Positions 34,821 to 42,882 of a stretch of DNA of 64,000 nt are shown in pieces (position 1 is the first letter of the stretch; each line of letters opens with the position of its first letter). The stretch spans positions 13,963 to 77,962 of the forward strand of contig JBGAIY010000001.1 in assembly GCA_044225205.1 (NCBI GenBank), written 5' to 3'. The notes below the pieces were generated by a model that made no database searches, was not told the DNA's origin, and was given only the letters and a program-made list of their open reading frames with translations. Source of the stretch: JAEUJT01 sp044225205. GTDB taxonomy: Bacteria; Myxococcota; Myxococcia; Myxococcales; Myxococcaceae. The translations under genes and the position numbers were made by a program.

Positions 34821-36535
34821 GTGGCCCTTTCGGTACTCGCTTCTGCCGCCATCGCTCTGACTGTGGCAGCGACACCTGACGTCGTGCAGAAGCAGGCCGA
34901 AGCAGAATGGGCGACCCTGCTCGAGACCCAGAAGGCCGAATCGCTGACCGAAGACGAGTTGGTCTCGATGATTGCGCGGCTGTACGCGGTCTGTCTGAGG
35001 CAGACGAGCTGTCAACCGACTGGGTTGTTCGACCATTCGGCGCGCGCGACCGCGCTCCAACTGTGGAGAAGAAAGGCCACCCCCGCGTCAGCGTCGCTGG
35101 TGCTGCGACTCGAAGCGCGTGGTGAATACGTGGGGGTCTTTCAAGACGTGCTTGTGCGCTCGGAGTTGCCGGCGGGGCGCTGTGTCCCTCCGACGGCGCA
35201 GGAGGTCGCCGCGGCCAAGGCCGGCCTGGCCGACTTCGTCGTGCTGCGCCCGAACGTCGAACGGCCGACTCCCTCCGAACTGAACGACCTCGCTTACTTC
35301 ATGGCCGCGATTCGTGACTCCATTGAACCGACTCGGCCCGACGATGAGTACCCCGCATGGAACAAGGCTGGTCAGCCCGACCCCAAGCGAGAAGCATTGT
35401 GGGCGCACTACCAACAGGCACAACTCGCGGGCGACGTTCAAGAAACCGTCAACGCTGCGCGCTCCTTCATCGCGTCGTTCGGCTTTCCTGGCCGTATTCG
35501 GGGCCACGAAGAATCAGAATTCGACATGGGCTCTTCTCGGCTCGCCCACATCATGGCGCGCCTGGCCGAACTCGATGAATTGCTCGGCAACGACGACGAA
35601 GCGCTTCTGTTGCACCAACGTCGGCCCATCGGCGGTGGCATGTGCGGCACTGGCCTGCCCTACGACGAGGCCAAGTTGGTACAGGCCCAGCTTCGCCTGA
35701 AGGTCAAGCATCACCCGTGCAACGCGACCGTGCTTTTGGCTCTCAACCCGAGAGCGCAGGTGTTCGGCGAACAGCCCAACCTTCTCGAGAACGGCGGGTA
35801 CGACGTCGCTCGCTTTTATCGGGGAGCCATTCTTACCGCGTTTCGCGACATCGACCCCGGTCGACTGAAGGCCCGCTTGGCAACGGCTCCCGAGCCCTTG
35901 CGAGCCGCCGCACTTGCGCGTTTTGAGAAGCGCGGCCCCGAAGCTTACGCCTCGCAGATTGACGGCCTGGCGCGCTGGGTGAACAGTCAAGGCGAGGCGG
36001 CGGTGCCACAGCTTCTTCATTTCGCATCGGCACCGTCAGACTCGGCGAATCGCGATGACCTCCGCTGGTTTCGCGTCAGAGCCATTGATGCGCTCGGTCG
36101 TCTGCTCGAGCGGCCAGCCGTCGACCCGTGCGCTCGAGCCTGCAAGGGACCGGTAAGCTGTGGACCACGACGATTGACCTGAACGAATCGGTGCATTCGC
36201 TGTCGACTTGCAAGCAGCAACCGACGTTGGCCTTTCGCGACGAAGTGTCTTTGGCCTTGGCGCCACTTTTGAAAGACCCCGACCTCTCTGTTCGTCGGGC
36301 AACCGTCGCCGCGTTGGGCAGCATCGGCTCACCCAGGGCCATCGGCCTCGTCGAGCCCCTGATCACCGACCCATCGACCGAGGGAGAGCAGTGCCATACC
36401 GCCAACCAGCCCGACGGAGGCATCTTGATTCATGGCTGCGAACCGATCTACCCGGTGCGCACCGCCGCGCTGACCGCCCTCGAGCAATTGCAGGCCTTCG
36501 TCGACGCGGGCACCCCGCCACCGACAGAGCGATGA
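34821..36535 (+). pseudogene. Secreted protein with C-terminal HEAT-like repeats, frameshifted
   Basis: Starts at GTG 34821, giving a signal-type N-terminus MALSVLASAAIALTVAAT. The first frame runs through a helical, TPR/HEAT-like protein to 36182, while convincing sequence resumes in another frame from about 36145 (LWTTTIDLNESVHSLSTCKQ, then DPDLSVRRATVAALGSIGSP, a clear HEAT repeat) and ends at 36535. Total about 570 residues. The shift lies near 36145-36170 and needs only a small indel. It may be a sequencing error. Function not recognised; the family resembles myxobacterial HEAT-repeat secreted proteins. Confidence 0.6.
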
Positions 36536-36639
36536 CCGTGATCACTTGTGACCGGTGTGGTTCGTTCGCCTGCGACCAGTGCGTCTCGCGAGACCGAGCG
36601 CTGTGCCGCCAATGCGGCCCGGCGCTTCGCACCGCGTAG
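36532..36639 (+). CDS. 35-residue Cys-rich zinc-ribbon-like peptide
   Basis: The ATG overlaps the stop of the upstream gene as ATGA. The product contains three CxxC pairs: CDRC, CDQC and CRQC, in the order TCDRCGSFACDQCVSRD then ALCRQCGPA. This is the pattern of small zinc knuckles seen at the tail of some myxobacterial proteins. It may be a separate coupled peptide or the true C-terminus of the frameshifted protein upstream. Confidence 0.45.
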   Translation: MTVITCDRCGSFACDQCVSRDRALCRQCGPALRTA

Positions 36640-36705
36640 GCAGCTGACGCGACAGATGTGCCCAGGAGCCCGACCGACCCACGTAGCGTCCGAGCCCAAG
36701 AAGGC

Positions 36706-36855
36706 TCATCGCCGCGTTGGCAGCGAATGTCGGAGTCGCCGAGGCGGCGAACTTTGAGGGAACAGGCGGTCGAACGCGTTCACCAGGCAACAGACGAAAG
36801 AGCAAAACGCTGCGACCACGAGCGCTGAAGAGAGTCGCTCCCGAATCGGTTTCAT
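36706..36855 (-). CDS. Possible small membrane peptide
   Basis: 49 residues from ATG 36855 (MKPIRERLSSALVVAAFCSF), one hydrophobic segment and a basic tail. Weakly supported; the 36640-36937 region otherwise shows nothing recognisable. Confidence 0.25.
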   Translation of the reverse strand: MKPIRERLSSALVVAAFCSFVCCLVNAFDRLFPQSSPPRRLRHSLPTRR

Positions 36856-36937
36856 CGTCGAGTTCGTTGTCTTGTCTGTGAAGAGCAACCAATTGATCGG
36901 GACGTAGTGCCAAACCCATTCGTCGCCGGGGGACGCC

Positions 36938-37279
36938 CTAGCGTTTGCAGCGACGGAGCGTAATCACGTTGTCATGCGCCGCGAATGGCTCCCACCCCTC
37001 AGGTACGTCTCGCACGATTTGCTCGCACTGGGCATCTTGAGCGAACAAGGAGTCTGCGATGAACACCTTCACTTGCCATTGCGCGCAGCCGGTCGCTGTC
37101 GTCGCGCTGGTCGCAGATGGTGTCGCCGGAGACGACGACCCTGCGTCTTCATCAGCGTGGGCCACACTCGCTTCACGCAAGCTTGAGCCCGCAGAGATCA
37201 ACATCTGACCGATCGCGTTCTGACCGCAGGAAACCAAAACAACCAACGCCACCGACGCGCCCAAGAATCGAAGGTTCAT
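36938..37279 (-). CDS. Small predicted lipoprotein
   Basis: 113 residues from ATG 37279. Signal MNLRFLGASVALVVLVSCGQ with lipobox LVSC. Low-complexity Ser/Ala/Thr linker, then a small domain with two Cys (GCAQWQVKVFIADSLFAQD and AQCEQIVRDVPEGWEPF) ending LRRCKR. Unknown function. Confidence 0.6.
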   Translation of the reverse strand: MNLRFLGASVALVVLVSCGQNAIGQMLISAGSSLREASVAHADEDAGSSSPATPSATSATTATGCAQWQVKVFIADSLFAQDAQCEQIVRDVPEGWEPFAAHDNVITLRRCKR

Positions 37280-37439
37280 GCCATAAAAGTATTTTCGTTC
37301 GCGGCGAAAGCCAAGCCATGCACACGCCACCTCGTGCTAAGCCCGAAGACCAAGGTGTTCAAAGCGCGAAACCGCGGTTTGAGCCGAGAGGCGCGGTGGC
37401 TCGGTCGTGGCGTTTTGGGTGTCAACAAGAGCGGATCTT

Positions 37440-37692
37440 GCTGTGCAGGTCGAAAGCCGGCACGCCCTTCAGCTTGGCGGTCTCGCAACCGCGGCCTGAC
37501 GGGAGCCGCTTTCAAACGGTGGTCGGTGCCCAGGTGGTCACCCTCGCGAGCGACGGCACGGTGCAAGTGACGGCGCCGACGCAGCCGGGCTCGCTGGCGC
37601 TCTTTGTCATCGCGACGCCGCCGTTGCTGGTTGGCGGCCCCATCGTGGTGACGACTCGGTCGGTGATGCTGACGGTCACGGTCGACCCTTGA
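37440..37692 (+). pseudogene. C-terminal remnant of a beta-sandwich protein
   Basis: An open plus frame ends SRFQTVVGAQVVTLASDGTV then QVTAPTQPGSLALFVIA and VTTRSVMLTVTVDP, typical of the last strand set of an Ig-like or BIG domain. Upstream of about 37440 the same frame loses protein-like composition, and no start or signal is seen. It overlaps the convergent gene by 17 bases. Probably the tail of a lost larger gene. Confidence 0.35.
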
Positions 37693-38629
37693 CGTCGAGG
37701 CCGGCCGAACCCTTCGTCTCAGCGAAGCGTTCGGCGTTGACCAGCCACGCCGCCGAATTCTTCACGTAGCGCGCGGTGCCCGCAGTGTCCCACTTGTAGT
37801 AGAGGCGGGTGAAGCCGCCGTCGAAAATGGCGCGGCGGCCGTCACGCTCGTAGAAGCCGGCGACCCAATTGTTGGCCGAGCCGTACAACAACGGGCTCAG
37901 CACCGGGTTCGGTTGAATCGTCGCGATGGTGATGCCTTCGTAGAGGTACTCGAGGCCTGTCGTCAGCAGGTGACGGCGCAAAACGCCCACCTTGTTCGCT
38001 TCTTTTTGCAGGGGCACCGTCACGTCACCCGGCACGTTGCCCAGCATTTTCACGCCGAGCAGCGCCTCGCCCACCGCGTTCGCGTCGGCGTAGTACGGTT
38101 CGTTGTCTCCCCAGATGTAGACCCCGTGACCCGCGTCGAAGAAGCGCTTGATGACCGCCAGGTGCTTGGCGTTCAGCTTGCGGGTCGAATCAGAAATCAC
38201 CCAGAGCTGGCAGGCCTTCTGGAGCGACGCCTCGAGCACCTCGGGTGACGGCGGCGCGTTTTGCCAACGGTAAATCGAGAAGCCCTTCTCTTTGAGCGCG
38301 GCCTTGGGCAGCGAAAAGTCGAAGCCCTCGCCGGTGTACAGTTGCAGCACGGCAATGGTCTGCCCGTCGAACGCGCCGTCGACCGCGAGGTCGAACTGGT
38401 TGCCATTGGCGTTGCCGTACCCGTCTTTCGGCACCGACAGCGGCACCTCGACCACCCGCTGCTTGGTCTCGCCCGTCTTGTCGTCTCGGTAGCTCTCGGT
38501 GCGTGGCGCGGCCGGCGCGTTCATGCCGGCGAACTTCGAGTACTGGGCGAAAGCGGGCAGGGAGAGCCCCGCCAGCACCAAGAAGAGCGCTGCGCGCCAA
38601 CCAGAAAAGGGGTTCGAGCCGAAGGTCAT
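37676..38629 (-). CDS. Secreted protein with glutamine-amidotransferase-like fold, unknown
   Basis: 317 residues. Signal peptide MTFGSNPFSGWRAALFLVLAGLSLPAFAQ (cleavage after AFA). The mature protein has an alternating strand-helix core: TIAVLQLYTGEGFDFSLPKA, LWVISDSTRKLNAKHLAVIK, FFDAGHGVYIWGDNEPYYAD. This resembles a ThuA/GATase-like sheet, but no catalytic Cys is evident. No assigned function. Confidence 0.55.
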   Translation of the reverse strand: MTFGSNPFSGWRAALFLVLAGLSLPAFAQYSKFAGMNAPAAPRTESYRDDKTGETKQRVVEVPLSVPKDGYGNANGNQFDLAVDGAFDGQTIAVLQLYTGEGFDFSLPKAALKEKGFSIYRWQNAPPSPEVLEASLQKACQLWVISDSTRKLNAKHLAVIKRFFDAGHGVYIWGDNEPYYADANAVGEALLGVKMLGNVPGDVTVPLQKEANKVGVLRRHLLTTGLEYLYEGITIATIQPNPVLSPLLYGSANNWVAGFYERDGRRAIFDGGFTRLYYKWDTAGTARYVKNSAAWLVNAERFAETKGSAGLDVKGRP

Positions 38630-38822
38630 ACCGGAGCCTTTCGAGAAAAATTCGGGTGTGAACTTTTGGCTTCAACGGCTGATCATTCGAATCGGTCTTT
38701 GAGAAACCTCGAGGGAGCGAGCTGGTGAGCACCGGAGTGCGCGTACTCCAACCGACATGTAGGCCTCGCAACCACCCGAAATTCATAAGCAACTTGGCTT
38801 CGGCGAGGGTCGACAACTGGTC

Positions 38823-39680
38823 ATGGTCATGGCGATTGGTCGTTCGAATCGTGCACCGACGCAGGTCTCGCAGTCGTCGCTGCTCAGGCTGGGCTCGCAG
38901 GGCAACATGGTGTCGACGCTGCAGTCGATGTTGGCCGAGGCCGGCTTCAACCCGCGCGGGGTCGACGGCATTTTCGGGCCGAACACCGAAGCGGCGGTGA
39001 AGCGCTTTCAAGCGTCGCGCGGTCTGGTGCGTGACGGCATCGTCGGGCCCACGACCTGGGCGGCGCTGAGCGCGGCGTTGGTGTCGAGCACCTCGGCGTC
39101 GCTGGGTTCGAGCTTCGAAGTGACGCCGACCGGGTCGACGCGGCAGTTGCAGGGCATGCCTACCTTGAGCGCCACCCCGCCACCGGCGCAGAACGCCGTC
39201 AGTTCGACCGCCATCACCTTGCCGCCGAGCCCGGCCACCGCGTTTCGTGAGCAAATTCTTTCGTGCGCGCGCGGCGAAATTGGCACCTGTGAGCGCACCA
39301 ACAACAACGACGGCGACGTGACGAAGTACCCCGCCGCGTTCGGCCGCGGCCAAGAAAAGTACTGTGCCGATTTCGCGAGCTGGGTCGTGAACCAAGCCGG
39401 CGGCACCATGAACGAGGCGTACTGCCCGAACGTCGTGAAGCAGCTCAAAGACCAGGGCCTGTGGAAGGGGCGGTCATCGCCCGAAGCGGGCGACCTCGTG
39501 CTCTTCGATTGGAACCACGACAAGGTGGCTGACCACATCGGCATCGTCGAGAAGGTGAATGCCGACGGCACCGTCAACACCATCGAGGGCAATGCCGCGA
39601 ACCCCGGCACCGGCATTCAAGGCGTGTGGCGCCACGTGCGCTCGCTCGCCTCGGTGTTGGGGTTCGGCTCGCCGTTTTAG
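38823..39680 (+). CDS. Peptidoglycan-binding domain plus CHAP amidase
   Basis: 285 residues, no classical signal peptide. A PG-binding_1 domain (residues about 18-75: LRLGSQGNMVSTLQSMLAEA, GIFGPNTEAAVKRFQ, GIVGPTTWAAL) is joined by a Ser/Pro linker to a CHAP domain (residues about 145-265) with catalytic Cys in EKYCADFASWV and His in ADHIGIVEKV. CHAP domains hydrolyse peptidoglycan peptides or amide bonds. The lack of a signal suggests release by lysis, a toxin-delivery route or another secretion path. Ends by overlapping the convergent gene at 39677. Confidence 0.85.
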   Translation: MVMAIGRSNRAPTQVSQSSLLRLGSQGNMVSTLQSMLAEAGFNPRGVDGIFGPNTEAAVKRFQASRGLVRDGIVGPTTWAALSAALVSSTSASLGSSFEVTPTGSTRQLQGMPTLSATPPPAQNAVSSTAITLPPSPATAFREQILSCARGEIGTCERTNNNDGDVTKYPAAFGRGQEKYCADFASWVVNQAGGTMNEAYCPNVVKQLKDQGLWKGRSSPEAGDLVLFDWNHDKVADHIGIVEKVNADGTVNTIEGNAANPGTGIQGVWRHVRSLASVLGFGSPF

Positions 39681-40477
39681 GGCTCGCCCGAATTCAGGGC
39701 CCAGGCTTCGAGGCGCTTGCGGGCTGACCCACGCGCACTGGTGTGGAACGACGTGACGGGCCCCAGGTCGAGCCCGGCGAAGCGCTGGGCCAATACCCCG
39801 TACAACGCGTGCAGGCGCTCCGGGTGCAGGTCGCTGCCCGGCAACTCCAGGTCGTCACCGCGAACGCCGGCGGGAGTCGCTTCGAGCCGCTTCGCTGCGC
39901 CGTGAATGACCGACACGGTCAGGGTAAACCAATTGGCTTGCGTCGAGTCGATGTCGACTCCCAAGCCGACGGTGGTTTGCGCTTCGACGCTGTGCCCTTG
40001 ACGCCAGAACGAGAGCTTGAATTGCCCCGTCGCATCGACGCCAATCGAAGCGAGAAACGCGTGGGCCAAAGACTCGTTGGTTCGTTGGTCGAACGCCGCC
40101 TCGACGCGGGCCAACATGGTCTTCACTTCGGGAGTGGGGTCGGGCAGGTGCCGCAGCTCACGAAAGACGTTCACTTTCTGGTCTTTTTCGACTTCGGCCG
40201 CCGCGAAGTACCCCATCATCGCGTCGAGCGCGTCGGCCGAACCGTCGGCCGCGAGCACGCCCAACATTCGAGGAAACACGCCCACCTTGCTGACGACCAC
40301 CGCGCGAATGGCGTCGACCAGCGCGCGGTCGCCTGCCCACTTCTTCAACGAGGCCTGCACCTTCGGCGCGCGGAGCGTCGGGCTCGTCTCGATGAGGTTC
40401 CAATACACGATGAGCCCCGCACGCCAGGCTTTGGCGAAGGCCTCATCGGGCAGTTCGGTCGCGACCATGACCCGCAA
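39677..40477 (-). CDS. Hypothetical protein, 266 residues or slightly longer
   Basis: Helical soluble protein with HEAT-like stretches (SLKKWAGDRALVDAIRAVVV, then EVKTMLARVEAAFDQRTNES) and a beta-rich C-terminal half (GQFKLSFWRQGHSVEAQ). The frame is open upstream of the TTG at 40477 as far as a stop near 40560, and that stretch also looks coding (EYAALGNTGRDAFLRVMVAT), so the true start may be a rare codon further upstream or the gene may be 5'-truncated. No family recognised. Confidence 0.5.
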   Translation of the reverse strand: MRVMVATELPDEAFAKAWRAGLIVYWNLIETSPTLRAPKVQASLKKWAGDRALVDAIRAVVVSKVGVFPRMLGVLAADGSADALDAMMGYFAAAEVEKDQKVNVFRELRHLPDPTPEVKTMLARVEAAFDQRTNESLAHAFLASIGVDATGQFKLSFWRQGHSVEAQTTVGLGVDIDSTQANWFTLTVSVIHGAAKRLEATPAGVRGDDLELPGSDLHPERLHALYGVLAQRFAGLDLGPVTSFHTSARGSARKRLEAWALNSGEP

Positions 40478-40549
40478 GAACGCGTCGCGGCCGGTGTTGC
40501 CGAGCGCGGCGTATTCGGCGCGCAGCTTCGTGGGGTGATTTGAAATTTT

Positions 40550-40607
40550 ACAGTTTCAATACCTTGAAAGAACAAGAGATTCTCGAGTTGCGTTGCAGTG
40601 AAACTGT
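40550..40607. repeat. 9-bp inverted repeat in an AT-rich promoter region
   Basis: ACAGTTTCA (40550-40558) and TGAAACTGT (40599-40607) are exact complements separated by 40 bases. The stretch is AT-rich in a GC-rich region and lies between two divergent genes, as expected of paired operator sites. Confidence 0.5.
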
Positions 40608-40668
40608 ATGCGATGCCAGGCCCGTGGGCCTCAGCGGTTTGTTCTCAGTTGCGAAGCGCAAGACGCTG

Positions 40669-41127
40669 ATGCTCCAGCCGGCGCAACTGGTGCAGCTCGC
40701 GCGGGTAGCGCTCGACATTCAAGACCGGTGCATCGAGGCGTTTCACACCGGTGGTTTGAAGGCCCAGCAAATGCGGCATGAGCTGTTTCAGCAGTACCTC
40801 GTCAGCTACCAAATTCGCCCGCTCGAGAACGGCATCGAGCACCAGTTGGCTGTCAGCCTCGACGGCACCATCGACGAGTCGCTCCACCGTTCAGTGCGAA
40901 GCGACTTGTTGCGGCTGCTTGCGTACACCGCCCGCATCGGCCGAATGGGCGCTGTGTTTCCATTTGATGTCTCGGGTGTGCGCCTGGGCATCTCGCGGGT
41001 GTTGACCGTCGAACAGTCACGCAAGCTTCAGCGCAAGCCCGACCTGAGCCCGTCACTCGAACAGGCCGCCGCCCTCTTCGTCGCCTCCGAGAGCGAAGCG
41101 ACCAACCTGCAGTCGCGTTTGCCGTAA
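40669..41127 (+). CDS. Hypothetical protein, 152 residues
   Basis: Start taken as ATG 40669 (MLQPAQLVQLARVALDIQDR); the frame is open further upstream with weaker composition. All-helical soluble protein with several Arg and His residues, no signal or membrane segment, no recognised family. It follows the AT-rich region that carries the 9-bp inverted repeat. Confidence 0.5.
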   Translation: MLQPAQLVQLARVALDIQDRCIEAFHTGGLKAQQMRHELFQQYLVSYQIRPLENGIEHQLAVSLDGTIDESLHRSVRSDLLRLLAYTARIGRMGAVFPFDVSGVRLGISRVLTVEQSRKLQRKPDLSPSLEQAAALFVASESEATNLQSRLP

Positions 41128-41241
41128 GTTTCTCAAGCGAAATGGCGTTTTGTTTCGCGCACAAGAAGCACGAACCAGACGTGCTTCGCTTTCGTCACGG
41201 TTGTCGCGAAGGGGTTCGCCGCTGGAGGGTTGACCGGTTCT

Positions 41242-42759
41242 TCAGAGCCGGTCGTCGAGTACGTCGCGCTTGGCTGGTGCTGGTGGCGGCGGCCCAGGTT
41301 CGGGTGACGGAGGTGCTTTTGCTTTCGTCACGGTGGGCACCGCCGGCGGGGGCGGTGCCTTCACGTCACGAAGGGGCTTCGTGGCCGCCGGAGGGTTGAC
41401 TGGCGCTCGAACGACCGCGGTCGGTTCTTCGGCTCGCGCTTCGGGCGGGGGTGGCGCTGGTGCCTTTTCGGCGACTTGGGTCGACACGGTCACCGGTCGC
41501 GGCGCTGGCAACGAAGGCGGCGCCGCCACTGTTCGCGACTGGGCGATGACTTTCCACCCGAGGGCGCCGAGCAAGACGAGGCCGGCGCCAACCGCCACCC
41601 ACCGCACGGGAGACGGGGCCGCCGGCAGCGCCCTGACCGAACCTGGCGACGCGCGGGCAGCAGCGGGTGGGGCGTCGGCAACGCTGACCGCTTCGGCGAG
41701 GTCTTGGGCTTCGGCGGCGTCGAGCATGGCCCTCAGCGCGGCCATCGACGACACGCGCTGCAGCGGGTCTTTTTGCAGGCAGGCATCGACCACGGCCGAC
41801 AGCGACTTGGCCGCCGGCACGCGCAGCGCGAGCGGCACGTGAGGCCGGGTCTGAATGGCGAACATCAGTTCGACCAAGTCGTTGCCGCGAAACGGTGTTT
41901 CACCCGTCAGCAATTGGTAGAGCGTGCACCCCAGCGCCCACACATCGACTTTCGCGTCGACGTCGCGGCCCGACAGCTGCTCGGGAGCCATGTACAGGGG
42001 CGAGCCCAGCAGAGTGCGGCGCGAGGTGTTGCCCAGACCCGCTTCGATGTCGGGGTCGATGCTCTTGGCGATGCCGAAGTCGAGCACCTTCACCACTTCG
42101 ACCCCGCTCGACCGCCTCGACAAGAACAGGTTCGCGGGCTTGAGGTCGCGGTGAACGATGCCCAAGTCGTGCGCCTCGGCGAGGGCCTCCATGGCGTCGC
42201 GCACGACCCGAATGGCCACGCCCTTCTGAAAGGGGCCTTCGCGGGCGAGTCGCTGTTCGACGGTTTCGCCTTGCAAGAACTCCATGACGAGGTACGGCGT
42301 GCCCGATGGCAGCACCCCCAAGTCGAGCACCCGCCCCACGTGGTCGGTGACCAAGCGAACCGCGGCGCGTGCCTCGCGGGTGAAGCGGTCGACCGCGTTG
42401 GGGTCGCGAATCAGCTCGGGCAGCATGAACTTCAGCGCCATTCGTTGGTTGAGGTGCGTGTGGTGCGCTTCGAACACGCAGCCCATGCCCCCCACGCCCA
42501 ACAACCGCTCGATGCGGTATCGGCCGTCGACGACGTCTCCCACCACCACCGGCAACTTGGCGTCAGACTGGCTCATCATCGTGGGCGCCAGCGCCGCCTG
42601 TTGCGCGTGCCGCTGCCTCACCGTCTCGCTGATGAGCTGCCGGCAGGCCTCGCACGCGTCGATGTGCGCTTCAACGTCAGCCGTGGCGTCTTTCGCCAGC
42701 GCCCCGGCCAAAAACGAACCGAGCTGATCAGGCGTGACGTGCGCACCCACGGTCGCCAC
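41242..42759 (-). CDS. Membrane Ser/Thr protein kinase with N-terminal zinc-finger
   Basis: 505 residues. The N-terminus HVTPDQLGSFLAGAL then VEAHIDACEACRQLI is an anti-sigma-factor-type zinc-binding fold (HxxxCxxC). The kinase domain (about 82-345) is complete: glycine loop LLGVGGMGCVFEA, Lys in ALKFMLPEL, catalytic HRDLKPANLFL, DFGIAKS and APEQLSGRDVDAKVDVWALG. Residues about 385-405 form one membrane segment (WVAVGAGLVLLGALGWKVIA), followed by a long Pro/Ala-rich extracytoplasmic tail. This is the PknB-like layout common in Myxococcota. The zinc finger may sense redox state or bind a sigma factor. Divergent from the histidine kinase gene. Confidence 0.92.
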   Translation of the reverse strand: MATVGAHVTPDQLGSFLAGALAKDATADVEAHIDACEACRQLISETVRQRHAQQAALAPTMMSQSDAKLPVVVGDVVDGRYRIERLLGVGGMGCVFEAHHTHLNQRMALKFMLPELIRDPNAVDRFTREARAAVRLVTDHVGRVLDLGVLPSGTPYLVMEFLQGETVEQRLAREGPFQKGVAIRVVRDAMEALAEAHDLGIVHRDLKPANLFLSRRSSGVEVVKVLDFGIAKSIDPDIEAGLGNTSRRTLLGSPLYMAPEQLSGRDVDAKVDVWALGCTLYQLLTGETPFRGNDLVELMFAIQTRPHVPLALRVPAAKSLSAVVDACLQKDPLQRVSSMAALRAMLDAAEAQDLAEAVSVADAPPAAARASPGSVRALPAAPSPVRWVAVGAGLVLLGALGWKVIAQSRTVAAPPSLPAPRPVTVSTQVAEKAPAPPPPEARAEEPTAVVRAPVNPPAATKPLRDVKAPPPPAVPTVTKAKAPPSPEPGPPPPAPAKRDVLDDRL

Positions 42760-42882
42760 GACCTACCACACCTTGTTTCGCGATGATTTCGGGCACACGG
42801 GAATGGGCTGTGTAAAATGGCGAATTCACAAGTGCTGTCCTGAGGTCGAAGTCACCTTCATGCGTCGAAAGGTTGACCGGTC

